Below are positions 20,852 to 31,264 of a stretch of 64,000 nucleotides of DNA, in pieces. The DNA lies in NCBI RefSeq assembly GCF_024582815.1, contig NZ_CP102099.1:1612001-1676000 (forward strand), written 5' to 3'. The DNA comes from Acinetobacter colistiniresistens. GTDB taxonomy: Bacteria; Pseudomonadota; Gammaproteobacteria; Pseudomonadales; Moraxellaceae. Numbering within the stretch: position 1 is the first letter of the stretch; each line of letters opens with the position of its first letter. Under the pieces are notes generated by a model. That model saw only the letters and a list, made by a program, of their open reading frames with translations. It made no database searches and was not told where the DNA came from. The position numbers and the translations under genes are program-made.

Positions 20852-21054
20852 TGTGTTTTATTTATTAAAGTCAGGAATTCTCGAATTCTTTTTTAAGAGG
20901 CGGACAAAGCTGTCTATTGCAAAATCGATCATCCGTATATCGATATGATGAGATATTATGCAAATTGTCTAACAATTTTTAAGGTGTTTAACAAATGAGC
21001 GTTTTATCTTATGTCTAGCCGAAAAATCAACAATCAAAAATGAGGGAAATTAAA

Positions 21055-21636
21055 ATGGCTGCAAATCAAACAACACCTGCTGCAACTGCTGAAGAAGTGA
21101 AAGAGGTTGTCGTTGAAAAAACGACCAAAGCCAAAGAAGCCGTTGCAGAAAAAACGACTGAGGTAAAAGAAGTCGTTGCTGAAAAAACTGCAAAAGCGAA
21201 AGAAGTGGTGGCAGAGAAAACAGCAAAGGCAAAAGAAGTGATTGCCGAGACTCAGGAACATGCCAAAGAAGTAATTGCTGAAACGCAAGGTCAGGTCAAA
21301 GAAGCACTGGCTGAAACACAAGAGAAAATTGAGACCGAAGCGAAAGAGTTGAACCAAAACATTCAAAATCAATTGACTCAACTGAAGCAGGATATCTTAG
21401 AGCGTATTGAAGTGATTAAAACCCAACTCAATTCTTCTCAAGGCAACTTGCTTGAATTGAAAAATGCATTGAAAACTGAGTTAAACGCATTGATTGAAGA
21501 TTTAACTAAAGTGAGCAAAGAACTGAAAGATGACATTAGCCAGATTTCAGTAAAGCATAAAGATACTTTAGTGGGTAGCTTTAAGCGTACCAAAGAACAA
21601 GCAGTTGAAGCTTGGAATAAGGTTCGTGCCAGCTAA
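21055..21636 (+). CDS. Alanine/lysine/glutamate-rich helical repeat protein
   Basis: 193 residues from ATG 21055 (MAANQTTPAATAEEV), chosen over 21040 because GAGGGAA lies upstream of it. Residues 13-90 are imperfect 11-residue repeats of the type VAEKTAKAKEV, the periodicity of LEA-like, apolipoprotein-like and phasin-like amphipathic helices. Residues 95-165 are a further long coiled-coil-like helix, then a basic tail (GSFKRTKEQAVEAWNKVRAS). No signal peptide and no cysteine. Likely roles are coating a membrane or granule surface or protecting protein under stress; this is inference from periodicity. Its own terminator follows. Confidence 0.7.
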   Translation: MAANQTTPAATAEEVKEVVVEKTTKAKEAVAEKTTEVKEVVAEKTAKAKEVVAEKTAKAKEVIAETQEHAKEVIAETQGQVKEALAETQEKIETEAKELNQNIQNQLTQLKQDILERIEVIKTQLNSSQGNLLELKNALKTELNALIEDLTKVSKELKDDISQISVKHKDTLVGSFKRTKEQAVEAWNKVRAS

Positions 21637-21650
21637 TTTGGCATAGCGAT

Positions 21651-21682
21651 AAAAAAAGCGAGAATTTTTCTCGCTTTTTTTA
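21651..21682. terminator. Terminator between the helical-repeat gene and the DOMON-like gene
   Basis: AAAAAGCGAGAA / TTCTCGCTTTTT stem with a three-base T loop; symmetric A and T runs let it serve both converging genes. Confidence 0.85.
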
Positions 21683-21683
21683 T

Positions 21684-22220
21684 TTAGAACTGATGTAACC
21701 AGTCGCGCTTATTATGGAAGTCTGCTTGAGGACTACTGTGTTGCATTGCAAAATAATGCAGACCTTGTGTCGTGTTCAAGACCGCTGTTAAGCCAATATA
21801 GAGGTCTGCCCATTTGAGTTGATGCTCACGCATAAATTGGGACAGATCTAAACTGACATTCAATCCATAATGCGTACGTTGCAAATGATTGAGTTCTATA
21901 TCATAGGCAGCGATAGGCGGCATATCTTCAGGAAAGCGGTATTCTTCAAATTGATAGACTTGCCAAGCTTGAGAAGGGGAAAGGTTGATTTCACGATAGA
22001 AATCCTGATCTTTCACACCTACAAAAATTTCATAGCAAGTTTGTTCCCATAAAAAGTCACGACGTGGGTGCGCTGTGACTTGATCTGGGTAAATCAAAAA
22101 TTGATTTGGGTCACGCACCCAAAAACCAACATTTAAGCTTGCTGGTGTTTGTTGCTCAATCGCTCCAACCACGGTAATGGCACTAAAGCGATCAAAAGCC
22201 GACAGTTCATAACTTGCCAT
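21684..22220 (-). CDS. DOMON-like domain protein
   Basis: 178 residues, no signal peptide. The beta-rich layout with GFWVRDPNQFLIYP, LWEQTCYEIFVGVKDQDFYREINLSPSQAWQVYQFEEYR and the C-terminal LHYFAMQHSSPQADFHNKRDW is that of the small DOMON-like proteins found as single-domain proteins in proteobacteria. DOMON folds bind haem or sugars in other contexts; the ligand here is unknown. It lies 5 bp downstream of yhbY on the same strand, so the two are probably co-transcribed. Confidence 0.75.
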   Translation of the reverse strand: MASYELSAFDRFSAITVVGAIEQQTPASLNVGFWVRDPNQFLIYPDQVTAHPRRDFLWEQTCYEIFVGVKDQDFYREINLSPSQAWQVYQFEEYRFPEDMPPIAAYDIELNHLQRTHYGLNVSLDLSQFMREHQLKWADLYIGLTAVLNTTQGLHYFAMQHSSPQADFHNKRDWLHQF

Positions 22221-22225
22221 CGTAA

Positions 22226-22552
22226 TTACTTATTACTTAAATGAGCAAAACGAACCAAGTTAGACAGGTGTTGGTTTTGTTTGGCTGCTTTTTTATAGAG
22301 CAAAACAATTTTACCAATTTTTTGTACAGACTCAGCGCCTGTTGCTTCAACAATGGCATCAATAACTGCGCCACGTGCATCACGGTCTTCACCCGCAATT
22401 TTCACTTTAATCAATTCGTGATCGTTTAAAGCACGATTTGTTTCTTCAATGACGTTTTCTGTAAGACCTTGGCTACCAATCATTACAACTGGATTAAGTG
22501 CATGACCGATTTGACGTAAACGCTTACGTTCATGGATAGATAAAGCCGCCAT
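22226..22552 (-). CDS. yhbY: YhbY-family RNA-binding protein (CRM domain)
   Basis: 108 residues from ATG 22552 (MAALSIHERKRLRQ), preferred over the 14-codon longer frame because this matches the family's usual start. It is a single CRM domain with the GxxG loop in MIGSQGLTENV and the KIVLLYKK strand. In E. coli the protein associates with pre-50S ribosomal particles. Divergent from rlmE, another 50S factor, as in many gammaproteobacteria. Confidence 0.92.
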   Translation of the reverse strand: MAALSIHERKRLRQIGHALNPVVMIGSQGLTENVIEETNRALNDHELIKVKIAGEDRDARGAVIDAIVEATGAESVQKIGKIVLLYKKAAKQNQHLSNLVRFAHLSNK

Positions 22553-22781
22553 TAAAAATACCTGATTTGGAAAACGACCTAGTATAACTTGCATCCCGAT
22601 TCTAAGATAGATTCATGAGCATAGCACTTGCAACAAATATGTGAAAAATTGACGAAATCATCAATGACAATAATCGGAAAAAATCTGTAAAAGTTCGTGT
22701 GAATGAAGTACATCCGTACTGTATTGAGAGTAATTTTCACGTACAATGATGCATCAGAAGTTTTTTGAAATTTAGTGAGTT

Positions 22782-23432
22782 ATGGCGACACGCATTACCA
22801 ATCAAAAATTGTCTAAAAGCAGTCGTGCATGGATGAGAGAGCACTTAGATGACCATTTTGTAAAGAAAGCACAGAAGGAAGGTTATCGCGCGCGCGCGGC
22901 ATATAAGTTACTTGAAATTCAAGAAAAATATAAAATGATCAAGCCCGGCATGACCGTGGTTGATCTGGGGGCGGCACCAGGTAGCTGGTCGCAAATTGCG
23001 GGTAAATTGGTGGGTGCCAATGGCTTGGTCATTGCATCAGATATTTTGGCAATGGACGCACTTCCAGATGTAACCTTCCTGCAAGGTGACTTCCGAGAGG
23101 AAGAAGTTTTCGAAAAATTGTTAAATATTTTAAATGGACGTCAAGTAGACGTTGTAATTTCAGATATGGCCCCCAATACATCAGGTAATAGGGCTGTTGA
23201 TCAACCACGTCAGATTTACTTATGTGAGCTGGCTTTGGATTTTGCTCAAAAAGTACTTGGGCCAAACGGACAGTTTATTGTTAAAGTGTTCCAGGGTTCA
23301 GGATTTGATGAATTCCGAAAACAGGTGGTCGATAGTTTTGATGTATTAAAAACAGCCAAACCTGCGGCATCACGTGCTCGATCGAAAGAAGTTTTTTTGA
23401 TTGGCCAAGGTCGTAAAAAGGCATTGCAATAA
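22782..23432 (+). CDS. rlmE: 23S rRNA 2'-O-ribose methyltransferase RlmE (FtsJ/RrmJ)
   Basis: 216 residues. The SAM site [11 protein letters not shown] and the K-D-K-E catalytic residues are in place (Lys in ARAAYKL, Asp in [10 protein letters not shown], Lys in FIVKVFQG, Glu in RSKEVFLI). It methylates U2552 of 23S rRNA in the 50S subunit. It is followed by ftsH, the conserved rlmE-ftsH order, but 136 bp separate the two and a separate promoter is likely for ftsH. Confidence 0.97.
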   Translation: MATRITNQKLSKSSRAWMREHLDDHFVKKAQKEGYRARAAYKLLEIQEKYKMIKPGMTVVDLGAAPGSWSQIAGKLVGANGLVIASDILAMDALPDVTFLQGDFREEEVFEKLLNILNGRQVDVVISDMAPNTSGNRAVDQPRQIYLCELALDFAQKVLGPNGQFIVKVFQGSGFDEFRKQVVDSFDVLKTAKPAASRARSKEVFLIGQGRKKALQ

Positions 23433-23510
23433 AAGTGTACTTGCCAAGTTGTTAAAAATTGTGCATTTTGTACCTTTTAAGTTTTTTGCAACGCAAATTC
23501 ATTGCTGTTT

Positions 23511-23540
23511 TTGTGAAGGTCAGCCAAGATTAGGTATGAT
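23511..23540 (+). promoter_or_regulatory. Candidate ftsH promoter
   Basis: TTGTGA (23511-23516), 18-bp spacer, TATGAT (23535-23540), 28 bases ahead of the ftsH start codon. Plausible sigma-70 spacing; not more than a candidate. Confidence 0.4.
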
Positions 23541-23568
23541 CAAATTAGATTGATATGGGAATAAAGCC

Positions 23569-25464
23569 TTGAGCGATTACTTCAAGAATGCCGTATTGTG
23601 GCTCATCATACTCGGTGTTCTGATTTTGATTTTTAGCAACGTCAGTGACCGCAATAAGCCTGCAGCGATGAAATATTCTGATTTCGTTGCAGCGGTGAAT
23701 GCTGGGCAAATTAAACAAGTCACAATTGACGGTTTAAATATTAATGGTGAAAAAACCAATGGTTCTTCATTTGAGACGGTTCGTCCTCAAGTTGAAGACA
23801 CTGAGTTGCTACCAAGCTTGAATAAACAAAATGTAGTGGTTGAAGGCACAGCGCCGCAACGTCAAGGCATTTTGATGCAACTTCTCATTGCGAGTTTCCC
23901 AGTATTGCTCATCATCTTATTATTCATGTTCTTCATGCGTAATATGGGCGGTGGCGCTGGTGGCAAAAACGGTCCTATGAGCTTTGGTAAGTCAAAAGCA
24001 AAAATGTTATCTGAAGATCAAATCAAGCTAACATTTAGTGACGTCGCTGGCTGTGACGAAGCAAAACAAGAAGTGGTTGAAATCGTTGATTTCTTAAAAG
24101 ACCCTGCCAAATTCAAACGTCTGGGTGCGACCATTCCACGTGGTGTACTGATGGTTGGTCCTCCAGGTACAGGTAAAACATTATTGGCGAAAGCAATTGC
24201 GGGTGAAGCTAAGGTTCCATTCTTTAGCATCTCGGGTTCTGACTTCGTTGAAATGTTTGTCGGTGTCGGTGCTTCTCGTGTTCGTGACATGTTCGAACAA
24301 GCTAAACGCCATGCGCCATGTATCATCTTTATTGATGAGATTGATGCAGTCGGTCGTCATCGTGGTTCAGGTACAGGTGGTGGTCATGATGAGCGTGAAC
24401 AAACTCTGAACCAAATGCTTGTTGAAATGGATGGTTTTGAAGGCAATGAAGGCGTAATCGTTATTGCTGCAACCAACCGTGTAGACGTATTGGATAAAGC
24501 CTTGCTTCGCCCGGGTCGTTTTGACCGTCAGGTGATGGTGGGTTTACCGGATATCCGTGGTCGTGAGCAAATCTTGAATGTTCACTTGAAGAAATTACCT
24601 TCGGTGACAGGTGTAGATCTTAAAGTACTTGCACGTGGTACACCGGGCTTTTCTGGTGCGCAACTTGCAAACTTGGTCAATGAGGCTGCATTGTTCGCTG
24701 CTCGCCGTAATAAAAACACGGTAGATATGCACGACTTTGAAGATGCCAAAGACAAGATTTACATGGGTCCAGAGCGTAAATCGATGGTGATTCGTGAAGA
24801 AGAGCGTCGTGCGACAGCTTACCATGAAGCCGGCCATGCGATTGTTGCTGAGATCTTACCGGGTACTGATCCTGTGCATAAAGTAACGATTATGCCGCGC
24901 GGTTGGGCACTAGGTGTGACTTGGCAGTTGCCTGAGCAAGATCAGACCAGCCACTATAAAGATAAGATGTTGAATGAACTTTCAATCTTGTTTGGTGGTC
25001 GTATTGCAGAAGAAGTCTTTATCAACCAAATGTCGACAGGTGCATCTAACGACTTTGAACGTGCCACTAAAATGGCGCGTGCAATGGTGACCAAATATGG
25101 TATGTCAGATAAGCTTGGTGTAATGGTGTATGAAGATGAAAACCAAAACGGTTTCTTCGGTAATGTGGGTAGCCGTACCATTTCTGAAGCTACGCAACAA
25201 AAAGTAGATGAAGAAGTTCGCCGTATTTTGGATGAACAGTACAAAGTTGCACGTGATATCTTGGAAAATAACAAAGATATTGCACATGCAATGGTAAAAG
25301 CATTGATGGATTGGGAAACAATCGATCGTGACCAAATCCGTGACATCATGGAAGGTCGTGAGCCTCAACCACCTAAAGTTTATGTTGCTGATAATCCAGT
25401 GGCTGCATTTGAACCACCGAAAGATGGTCCATCTACACCACCGCCGTTACCAGCAATGGGCTAA
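23569..25464 (+). CDS. ftsH: ATP-dependent zinc metalloprotease FtsH
   Basis: 631 residues. Two membrane helices (about 8-25 and 100-125) flank a periplasmic loop. The AAA+ domain has Walker A GPPGTGKT (about 197-204), Walker B FIDEID and the pore motif MFVG; the peptidase has HEAGH (about 419-423). It degrades membrane proteins and regulators such as LpxC-type targets in relatives. The start codon is TTG at 23569, giving the usual [13 protein letters not shown]-terminus. A terminator follows. Confidence 0.98.
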   Translation: MSDYFKNAVLWLIILGVLILIFSNVSDRNKPAAMKYSDFVAAVNAGQIKQVTIDGLNINGEKTNGSSFETVRPQVEDTELLPSLNKQNVVVEGTAPQRQGILMQLLIASFPVLLIILLFMFFMRNMGGGAGGKNGPMSFGKSKAKMLSEDQIKLTFSDVAGCDEAKQEVVEIVDFLKDPAKFKRLGATIPRGVLMVGPPGTGKTLLAKAIAGEAKVPFFSISGSDFVEMFVGVGASRVRDMFEQAKRHAPCIIFIDEIDAVGRHRGSGTGGGHDEREQTLNQMLVEMDGFEGNEGVIVIAATNRVDVLDKALLRPGRFDRQVMVGLPDIRGREQILNVHLKKLPSVTGVDLKVLARGTPGFSGAQLANLVNEAALFAARRNKNTVDMHDFEDAKDKIYMGPERKSMVIREEERRATAYHEAGHAIVAEILPGTDPVHKVTIMPRGWALGVTWQLPEQDQTSHYKDKMLNELSILFGGRIAEEVFINQMSTGASNDFERATKMARAMVTKYGMSDKLGVMVYEDENQNGFFGNVGSRTISEATQQKVDEEVRRILDEQYKVARDILENNKDIAHAMVKALMDWETIDRDQIRDIMEGREPQPPKVYVADNPVAAFEPPKDGPSTPPPLPAMG

Positions 25465-25477
25465 TCAACGATGAGAT

Positions 25478-25507
25478 AAAAAGAGCGACTTCGGTCGCTC
25501 TTTTTTG
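25478..25507 (+). terminator. Terminator after ftsH
   Basis: AAAGAGCGAC / GTCGCTCTTTTTT with a TTCG tetraloop region, 14 bases after the stop. Confidence 0.9.
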
Positions 25508-25596
25508 TTTGGATTTCATTCTAAATTGAAAATAAATCATCAGCGTCGACATGGCAGTCTTGTTAATATAGTCACATTCCAATATGGAGCGTTTTG

Positions 25597-26448
25597 ATGC
25601 AGTTGATGCTATTAGCACCGTGTCAGTTACAGTGCGGCCGTTTTAGATTAGATCTCTCACAACCCCAAGTGATGGGGATTTTGAATGTGACACCTGATTC
25701 ATTTAGTGATGGGGGGCAGCATCATCAAAAAGATCAAGCTATCCAACATGCGTTGCGGATGATGGCAGATGGGGCAAGCATCATTGATATTGGTGGAGAG
25801 TCAACCCGTCCGAATGCATCACCTGTTGCTTTAGCAGAAGAAATCCGCCGTGTCGTCCCTGTGGTTGAAGCATTGTCCAGATACGATGTGATCTTGTCGA
25901 TTGATACCAGTCAGCCAGAGGTGATGCGTGCAGCTGTACAGGCTGGTGCGCATATCTGGAATGATGTCCGTGCCTTAACACGGCCACTGGCGTTGGAAAC
26001 AGCAGCAGAATTGGATATTCCTGTAATTTTGATGCATATGCGGGGTGAACCCACCAATATGAACCAGTTGGATCAATATCGGGATGTAACTGAAGAGGTG
26101 ATTTTGGAGTTACAACAACGTCTGGATCAAGCGATTGCTGTTGGTGTTAAAGCTGAAAATATCATTATCGATCCTGGTTTTGGTTTTGCTAAAAATGCAC
26201 AACAGAATTTTCAGTTACTGAATGAATTCTGGAAATTGAATCGAATGGGCTATCCCATCCTATCTGGGTTATCGCGGAAACGTTTTATTGGTGAAGCATT
26301 GAATGGTGTACCTGCGCAAGAACGTACCGTGGGGAGCGTAATGGGACATTTGTTGAGTATTCAACAGGGTGCCAGTATTGTTCGTGCTCATGATGTGAAA
26401 GCCACCAGTGATGCCATTAAAGTATGGAAAATGATGCAAAATAACTAA
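25597..26448 (+). CDS. folP: Dihydropteroate synthase
   Basis: 283 residues. The TIM-barrel signatures are all present: GILNVTPDSFSDGG, DIGGESTRPNA, SIDTSQPEV, DPGFGFAKN and LSRKRFIG. It joins p-aminobenzoate to the pterin diphosphate in folate synthesis and is the sulfonamide target. ATG 25597 is chosen because GGAG lies seven bases upstream; the TTG one codon earlier is an alternative. It follows ftsH as in E. coli, but no glmM follows. Confidence 0.97.
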   Translation: MQLMLLAPCQLQCGRFRLDLSQPQVMGILNVTPDSFSDGGQHHQKDQAIQHALRMMADGASIIDIGGESTRPNASPVALAEEIRRVVPVVEALSRYDVILSIDTSQPEVMRAAVQAGAHIWNDVRALTRPLALETAAELDIPVILMHMRGEPTNMNQLDQYRDVTEEVILELQQRLDQAIAVGVKAENIIIDPGFGFAKNAQQNFQLLNEFWKLNRMGYPILSGLSRKRFIGEALNGVPAQERTVGSVMGHLLSIQQGASIVRAHDVKATSDAIKVWKMMQNN

Positions 26449-26544
26449 GCTAGTCTGAGTCAGTAGAGCGCTTAAGGCTCTATTGACTTGCTGAAGAAGA
26501 TTCAATATAACAAGCCTATAAGATAAGATGGGCAATATAATAAA

Positions 26545-27303
26545 ATGGAAGCTAAAACAATTACATATAGAAGTCTATGGCTGTGCGCACTGATTCTAAG
26601 TCTTGGTTTTATTATCTCGGCTGCGGTGATGGGTTATGCGCTTAAACAGTTAAATAACAATAAAAACTCAATTATAGTCAAAGGATTAGCTGAAAAACCG
26701 ATTCAAGCAGACTCGGCGCGCTGGGAAATCAAATTACAAACCAACCACACTTCTGACACGATTCCACAAGCCTATCAGTTACTGGATCAGCATATGCAGG
26801 CTTTGCAGCATTTTTTTGTTGAACATGGCTTTAAGGCTGCTGATATGCAATTGGGGAATAAAAGTTCACAGCCGTATTATGAGGAAGTGAATATGGGGGA
26901 GGGACGCATCAATCGTGAGTTTAAAGGCTATTTAGCCATGCAGTCTTTTGTGATTAGCAGTCGTGATATCAAGAAAATTGAAAAGGCAGCCCGTGATGCT
27001 TATTTGCTTGATGAAAAAGGAATTGCCATTGAACAGAAGCCAGAGTATCTGGTGTCTAATCTTGAAGAAATCAAAATGTCGTTAATTGCCAATGCGACCA
27101 AGAATGCCTATAGCCGCGCAAATGAATTTGCCAAGGTCGGTGGAGCCAAAGTCGGGATGATGCGTTCAGCCAGCCAAGGGGCATTCTATATTCTGCCTGA
27201 AAGTGGCTCTGACGATGACAGTGATTATGGAGGAGCTTATGACAAGGCCACCATCAACAAAATTGCCCGTGTGGTGGTGACGATCAATTATGCGATTGAA
27301 TAA
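26545..27303 (+). CDS. SIMPL domain (DUF541) protein, membrane-anchored
   Basis: 252 residues. One N-terminal membrane helix (about 10-32) precedes a SIMPL/DUF541 domain: IIVKGLAEKPIQADSARWEI at the start and VVVTINYAIE at the end. Such proteins face the periplasm, often form ring-like oligomers, and are linked to oxidative or envelope stress in a few species. No operon partner is evident; the next gene lies 134 bp downstream. Function here is not known. Confidence 0.85.
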   Translation: MEAKTITYRSLWLCALILSLGFIISAAVMGYALKQLNNNKNSIIVKGLAEKPIQADSARWEIKLQTNHTSDTIPQAYQLLDQHMQALQHFFVEHGFKAADMQLGNKSSQPYYEEVNMGEGRINREFKGYLAMQSFVISSRDIKKIEKAARDAYLLDEKGIAIEQKPEYLVSNLEEIKMSLIANATKNAYSRANEFAKVGGAKVGMMRSASQGAFYILPESGSDDDSDYGGAYDKATINKIARVVVTINYAIE

Positions 27304-27437
27304 AGCTTTAGCTTTAAATCATTGATAAGCCGTCTTAGAAAGATACATACAAATACGGTGTCGCTTTATTTTTTTGCATACAATCTTTGCATATTTATTT
27401 CATTTGAAAAGACAAAATAGAATTTGGGAATTTAAGC

Positions 27438-29078
27438 ATGCATCCATCTACAAAAATACTCACACTTAGTTTGCTCAGTTGCATGATCATGGCGTGTAGT
27501 CTGCCGGTTAAACACAATGATCAGGCAATGATTGAAACGACAATGCCTGTGTCACCAGCCCCGATGACCATGTCAAATCAGGGCTTGGCTCAGACACGAA
27601 AAATGATCGCACCAGCATCTTATATTGCCATTATGCCGAGTATGGAGCGACCACGCTTAGAGCAGAATACTGAAAAGTACCAAAAGAATGAGGTCAATCC
27701 TGTTCATCGTGTTGCGGATCAAGCGGTCTCAACATTTAGTATTGATGTCGATACAGGCAGTTATACCAATACCCGTCGTTTTTTAAATGATGGCCGTTTC
27801 CCTCCTGTTGATGCGGTCCGTGCAGAGGAGATGATTAATTATTTTGATTATCAATATCCGCAGCCGAATAGCATACATCCATTTTCGGTCACAACGGAAA
27901 CAGTCGATTCACCATGGAAAGAAAATGCCAAGCTGATCAAAATTGGGATTCAGGCCAAAGATCTCACCACCAAGCAATTACCCCCTGCTAATCTGGTATT
28001 TTTAGTGGATGTTTCTGGCAGTATGGACTCAGCAGACAAACTCCCCTTGGTCAAACAAACGTTACGCTTACTCACTGAGCAATTAAGAGCCCAAGACAAG
28101 GTTACGATTATTACTTATGCCAGTGGTGAAAAGTTAGTTTTAGAGCCGACTGCGGGTAATCAGAAAGACAAGATTCTCGCAGTGATTAATAGTTTACAAG
28201 CGGGCGGAGCAACTGCTGGTGAGCAGGCGATTCAACTGGCCTATAAGCAAGCTGAAAAAGGCTTTGTTAAAAACGGGATTAACCGAATTTTATTAGCGAC
28301 CGATGGCGACTTTAATGTCGGGATTACCGATTTTAATACTTTAAAGGGGATGGTGGCTGAGAAACGCAAAAGTGGGATTTCGTTAACGACTTTAGGGTTT
28401 GGAACAGGAAACTATAATGAACAGTTGATGGAGCAACTGGCAGATGCTGGAGATGGCAATTATAGTTATATCGATAATAAAAATGAAGCGAAAAAAGTAG
28501 TACAGCGCCAGCTTTCATCGACTCTCGCCACGGTCGCACAAGATGTTAAAATTCAAGTCGAGTTTAACCCTGCTACAGTGAAAGAATATCGTTTGGTGGG
28601 ATATGAAAACCGGATGTTGAAACAGGAAGATTTCAATAACGATAAAGTCGATGCTGGTGATATTGGTGCAGGACATAATGTCACCGCACTTTATGAAATC
28701 ATTCCAGTTGGTCAACAAGGTTGGCTGAATGACTCGCGTTATCAAGCAACAACAAAAACAGATGCAGCGAAAAAGTCTGAATATGCTTTTGTCAATGTGC
28801 GCTATAAATTGCCAAATCAGGAAAAAAGTATTTTGCTCAATCAAGCGGTGAAAGCCGACAGCAAAACACTTGCCCAAGCCAATTCGGATACCCGTTTTGC
28901 GATTGCAGTGGCTGCTTATGCGCAGCAATTAAAAGGTGGGCAATACAATGGTGCGATCGGCTGGGATCAAATTATTCAGTTGGCACAGCAATCTGCACAA
29001 CCAGATCCTTATCAAATGCGTGAAGAATTCGTAGAGCTTGCCAAGATTGCTAAAAGCTTAAGTGCGAAAAAAGATTAA
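27438..29078 (+). CDS. VWA-domain lipoprotein, YfbK type
   Basis: 546 residues. The lipobox MIMAC (Cys 20) follows a short signal. A von Willebrand N-terminal segment (STFSIDVDTGSYTNTRRFLNDG, in pieces) precedes the VWA domain, whose metal site DVSGSMDS is near residue 190, with a TDGDFN segment later. The C-terminal DUF3520-like region ends DPYQMREEFVELAKIAKSL. Same architecture as E. coli YfbK. Predicted surface or periplasmic metal-dependent adhesion platform; role unknown. A terminator follows. Confidence 0.9.
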   Translation: MHPSTKILTLSLLSCMIMACSLPVKHNDQAMIETTMPVSPAPMTMSNQGLAQTRKMIAPASYIAIMPSMERPRLEQNTEKYQKNEVNPVHRVADQAVSTFSIDVDTGSYTNTRRFLNDGRFPPVDAVRAEEMINYFDYQYPQPNSIHPFSVTTETVDSPWKENAKLIKIGIQAKDLTTKQLPPANLVFLVDVSGSMDSADKLPLVKQTLRLLTEQLRAQDKVTIITYASGEKLVLEPTAGNQKDKILAVINSLQAGGATAGEQAIQLAYKQAEKGFVKNGINRILLATDGDFNVGITDFNTLKGMVAEKRKSGISLTTLGFGTGNYNEQLMEQLADAGDGNYSYIDNKNEAKKVVQRQLSSTLATVAQDVKIQVEFNPATVKEYRLVGYENRMLKQEDFNNDKVDAGDIGAGHNVTALYEIIPVGQQGWLNDSRYQATTKTDAAKKSEYAFVNVRYKLPNQEKSILLNQAVKADSKTLAQANSDTRFAIAVAAYAQQLKGGQYNGAIGWDQIIQLAQQSAQPDPYQMREEFVELAKIAKSLSAKKD

Positions 29079-29090
29079 GCTATATTTTTT

Positions 29091-29119
29091 AAAAAGCGGT
29101 CGGAAAGGCCGCTTTTTTT
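29091..29119 (+). terminator. Terminator after the VWA gene
   Basis: AAAAAGCGG / CCGCTTTTTTT stem with an 8-9 base loop, 12 bases after the stop codon. Confidence 0.88.
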
Positions 29120-29188
29120 ATGGCTAAATATCGTGATTTTGGTGAGATTATGTTATAAGCATGGCGTTTTAGTGGCATATTATTTTTT

Positions 29189-29503
29189 ATGTTTGAAGAT
29201 TTACTCCTCCCCATGTTTGACGATGAATATTATCCCGATATTCTCGTTGCTGAAGTGAAGCAGCATATTCAACAGTTTTCTAAAAAGGTCAGTCGTACCG
29301 ATTTATCTGAAACTGAAATCTATCGTTATGCACATCAGACCCTGAGCGAAATTAACGAAATGAAACCTCAGTTTGAAGATTTGGAGTCTAGTTTAGACGA
29401 TACTGCCGCAGATTATATTGCGGAAGCCATGATGATGGTGGTGCAAGATGTCGGTTATCTCGACATTGAAATGGAAGAATTGATTGCCAATCGAGAGTGG
29501 TAA
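29189..29503 (+). CDS. Small acidic protein resembling DUF5713
   Basis: 104 residues, strongly acidic, all-helical, no signal or membrane segment. The overall pattern (YYPDILVAEVKQHI start, DYIAEAMMMVVQDVGY then DIEMEELIANREW end) resembles the DUF5713 family, an assignment from memory and not checked. Function unknown. Isolated gene between a terminator and a convergent hydrolase gene. Confidence 0.65.
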   Translation: MFEDLLLPMFDDEYYPDILVAEVKQHIQQFSKKVSRTDLSETEIYRYAHQTLSEINEMKPQFEDLESSLDDTAADYIAEAMMMVVQDVGYLDIEMEELIANREW

Positions 29504-29538
29504 ATTACACTCTCGATTGGTTTCTATAATAAGTACAA

Positions 29539-31140
29539 CTATTTCGTAGCAACTTTATTCCAGAATTTTGGCAAAACAATTTGCCCTGAAATCCATGCTT
29601 CGATTTTAGGCTGTTGTATTCTCTGATAATACACACTTTCGCTGTTGATCAACAAGCCTAGTGTATCTCCCTGATTCAGTTGTCCATAAACACTTGGTAA
29701 TTCGATAGTTTGCGTTTTTTCATTATGACTTGCTGAGTTTAGTCGAATCTGATCATAACTCCGTTTCTTTGCTGGGTTAAATGGGGCGGTTTGGTCATTT
29801 AAAATGGTATATTTTCCCGTGCTCTTTGATTTAATTGCCATGGAGATAAACATGGTCGAGTCTGCATATTTCGATGTTGTTTCCATGTTTAAACTCAGCA
29901 GCGCTGAGCCAGTGATTGAGATTGGCTGCTGGGCAGTATGGATGGGTACAAAGACAGCTTGGACTTTTGTGGGTGCGATCCATGTTTTTTTCAAATCATA
30001 GCTGCTAATGGGGTGAAGATCGCTAAAATGATTGACGGGACTTTGATCGACGCATAACGCTGGTAATGATTCAGCTGGGGATTGATCTTTTAACTTTTGG
30101 TTAAACCACGCCAAAATCGTTTTTTGTAGATTGTACTGCTGTTGATTTCCACAATGTACGGATTGGCCAATATACCAAAATGGGGTACTTCCATGGGGTG
30201 AATGCTGAACAAAAGGCTGTAAATGTCCACCTTGTACCCCGATCAAATGTACTTCATGCTGCGCTTGTTGCATACATTGCGCTGCTTTAACTCCTTCATT
30301 GAAAGGGAAGAGCACATCTCTGAAACCTTGAATAATCAGGGCATCTGCTTGCGGCGCTTGATTATGATTGCAAAACCAGCTGGCTTGATGGGTGTTGAGA
30401 AAATTATAGGTGGACTGCTTTAACTGCCCTTGTTGGGTATCCAAGTAGGCTTGTTTGAGAGCTGGATCAAATTTATTCCAGTTCCACCAGTCTCCAATCA
30501 GATTAAGAAAGCTAATCCAGTTACTTTTCGGCACGCCATTCGGTGCAAGGCTATCCACGATGTCATACCAAGTGGTAATCGGAACAATGGCTTGCAAACG
30601 TCGATCTATTGCTGAAGCAAGATACTGCACACCACCCGCATAGGACTCACCAATCATACCAGTACGGACGCCGTTTTGATTTTTGGCCAGTTGTGGTAGA
30701 TTTTTTTCAGCCCAGTTCATTATCGTGATGACATCTTGTGCCTCTTTCTCTGGATCGGTGAGGCGAATTTTTCCCTGACTATCGCCATGACCACGTTGAT
30801 CATAACTAATTACCCAATAGCCCTTCTGCCACGCTGTTTTTGCAACTTGCCCTGTGGGTAATAAAAAACCATATAAACTGAGTTCTGGGCGCTTCATCCG
30901 AGACAAACCGAAACCATGGGTATGTAACAATAATGGGGCAGTTTGATCTGATTTTAACTGTGGTTGATACACCGTAAACGCAATGACTGTACCGTCGGAT
31001 GCAGTGGTTTTGGCTTGGTAATAGCGCTGTTTGAGTTCTGCGGTTTTAAGCGTCATCGAAACGGGTGGTGTTGTCGCATGTACACAACCCTGTAAGAGCA
31101 AGATTAGACTACAGCAAAGCCATAAAACGTAAGAGCGCAT
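29539..31140 (-). CDS. CocE/NonD-type alpha/beta hydrolase, predicted lipoprotein
   Basis: 533 residues. The signal ends in a lipobox (LLLQGC, Cys 19). The alpha/beta hydrolase core has SYDQRGHGDSQG and the nucleophile Ser in GESYAGG (about residue 165); GFRDVLFPFNEG and GVQGGHLQP should carry the Asp and His of the triad. The last 160 residues are a beta-sandwich of the X-Pro-dipeptidyl-peptidase C-terminal type. It is likely an acyl- or amide-hydrolase at the envelope; substrate unknown. Confidence 0.85.
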   Translation of the reverse strand: MRSYVLWLCCSLILLLQGCVHATTPPVSMTLKTAELKQRYYQAKTTASDGTVIAFTVYQPQLKSDQTAPLLLHTHGFGLSRMKRPELSLYGFLLPTGQVAKTAWQKGYWVISYDQRGHGDSQGKIRLTDPEKEAQDVITIMNWAEKNLPQLAKNQNGVRTGMIGESYAGGVQYLASAIDRRLQAIVPITTWYDIVDSLAPNGVPKSNWISFLNLIGDWWNWNKFDPALKQAYLDTQQGQLKQSTYNFLNTHQASWFCNHNQAPQADALIIQGFRDVLFPFNEGVKAAQCMQQAQHEVHLIGVQGGHLQPFVQHSPHGSTPFWYIGQSVHCGNQQQYNLQKTILAWFNQKLKDQSPAESLPALCVDQSPVNHFSDLHPISSYDLKKTWIAPTKVQAVFVPIHTAQQPISITGSALLSLNMETTSKYADSTMFISMAIKSKSTGKYTILNDQTAPFNPAKKRSYDQIRLNSASHNEKTQTIELPSVYGQLNQGDTLGLLINSESVYYQRIQQPKIEAWISGQIVLPKFWNKVATK

Positions 31141-31264
31141 CGATTATTTCATCCTTGATCAAATCTATGAGACGTCGTGCGGAGTGTTGCTACAGTGTAC
31201 TTGAGTCAATCTAGAGTTACTATCACGGATTGGTCGTGTTGCCTGACCCATCCGTTTGCATATT

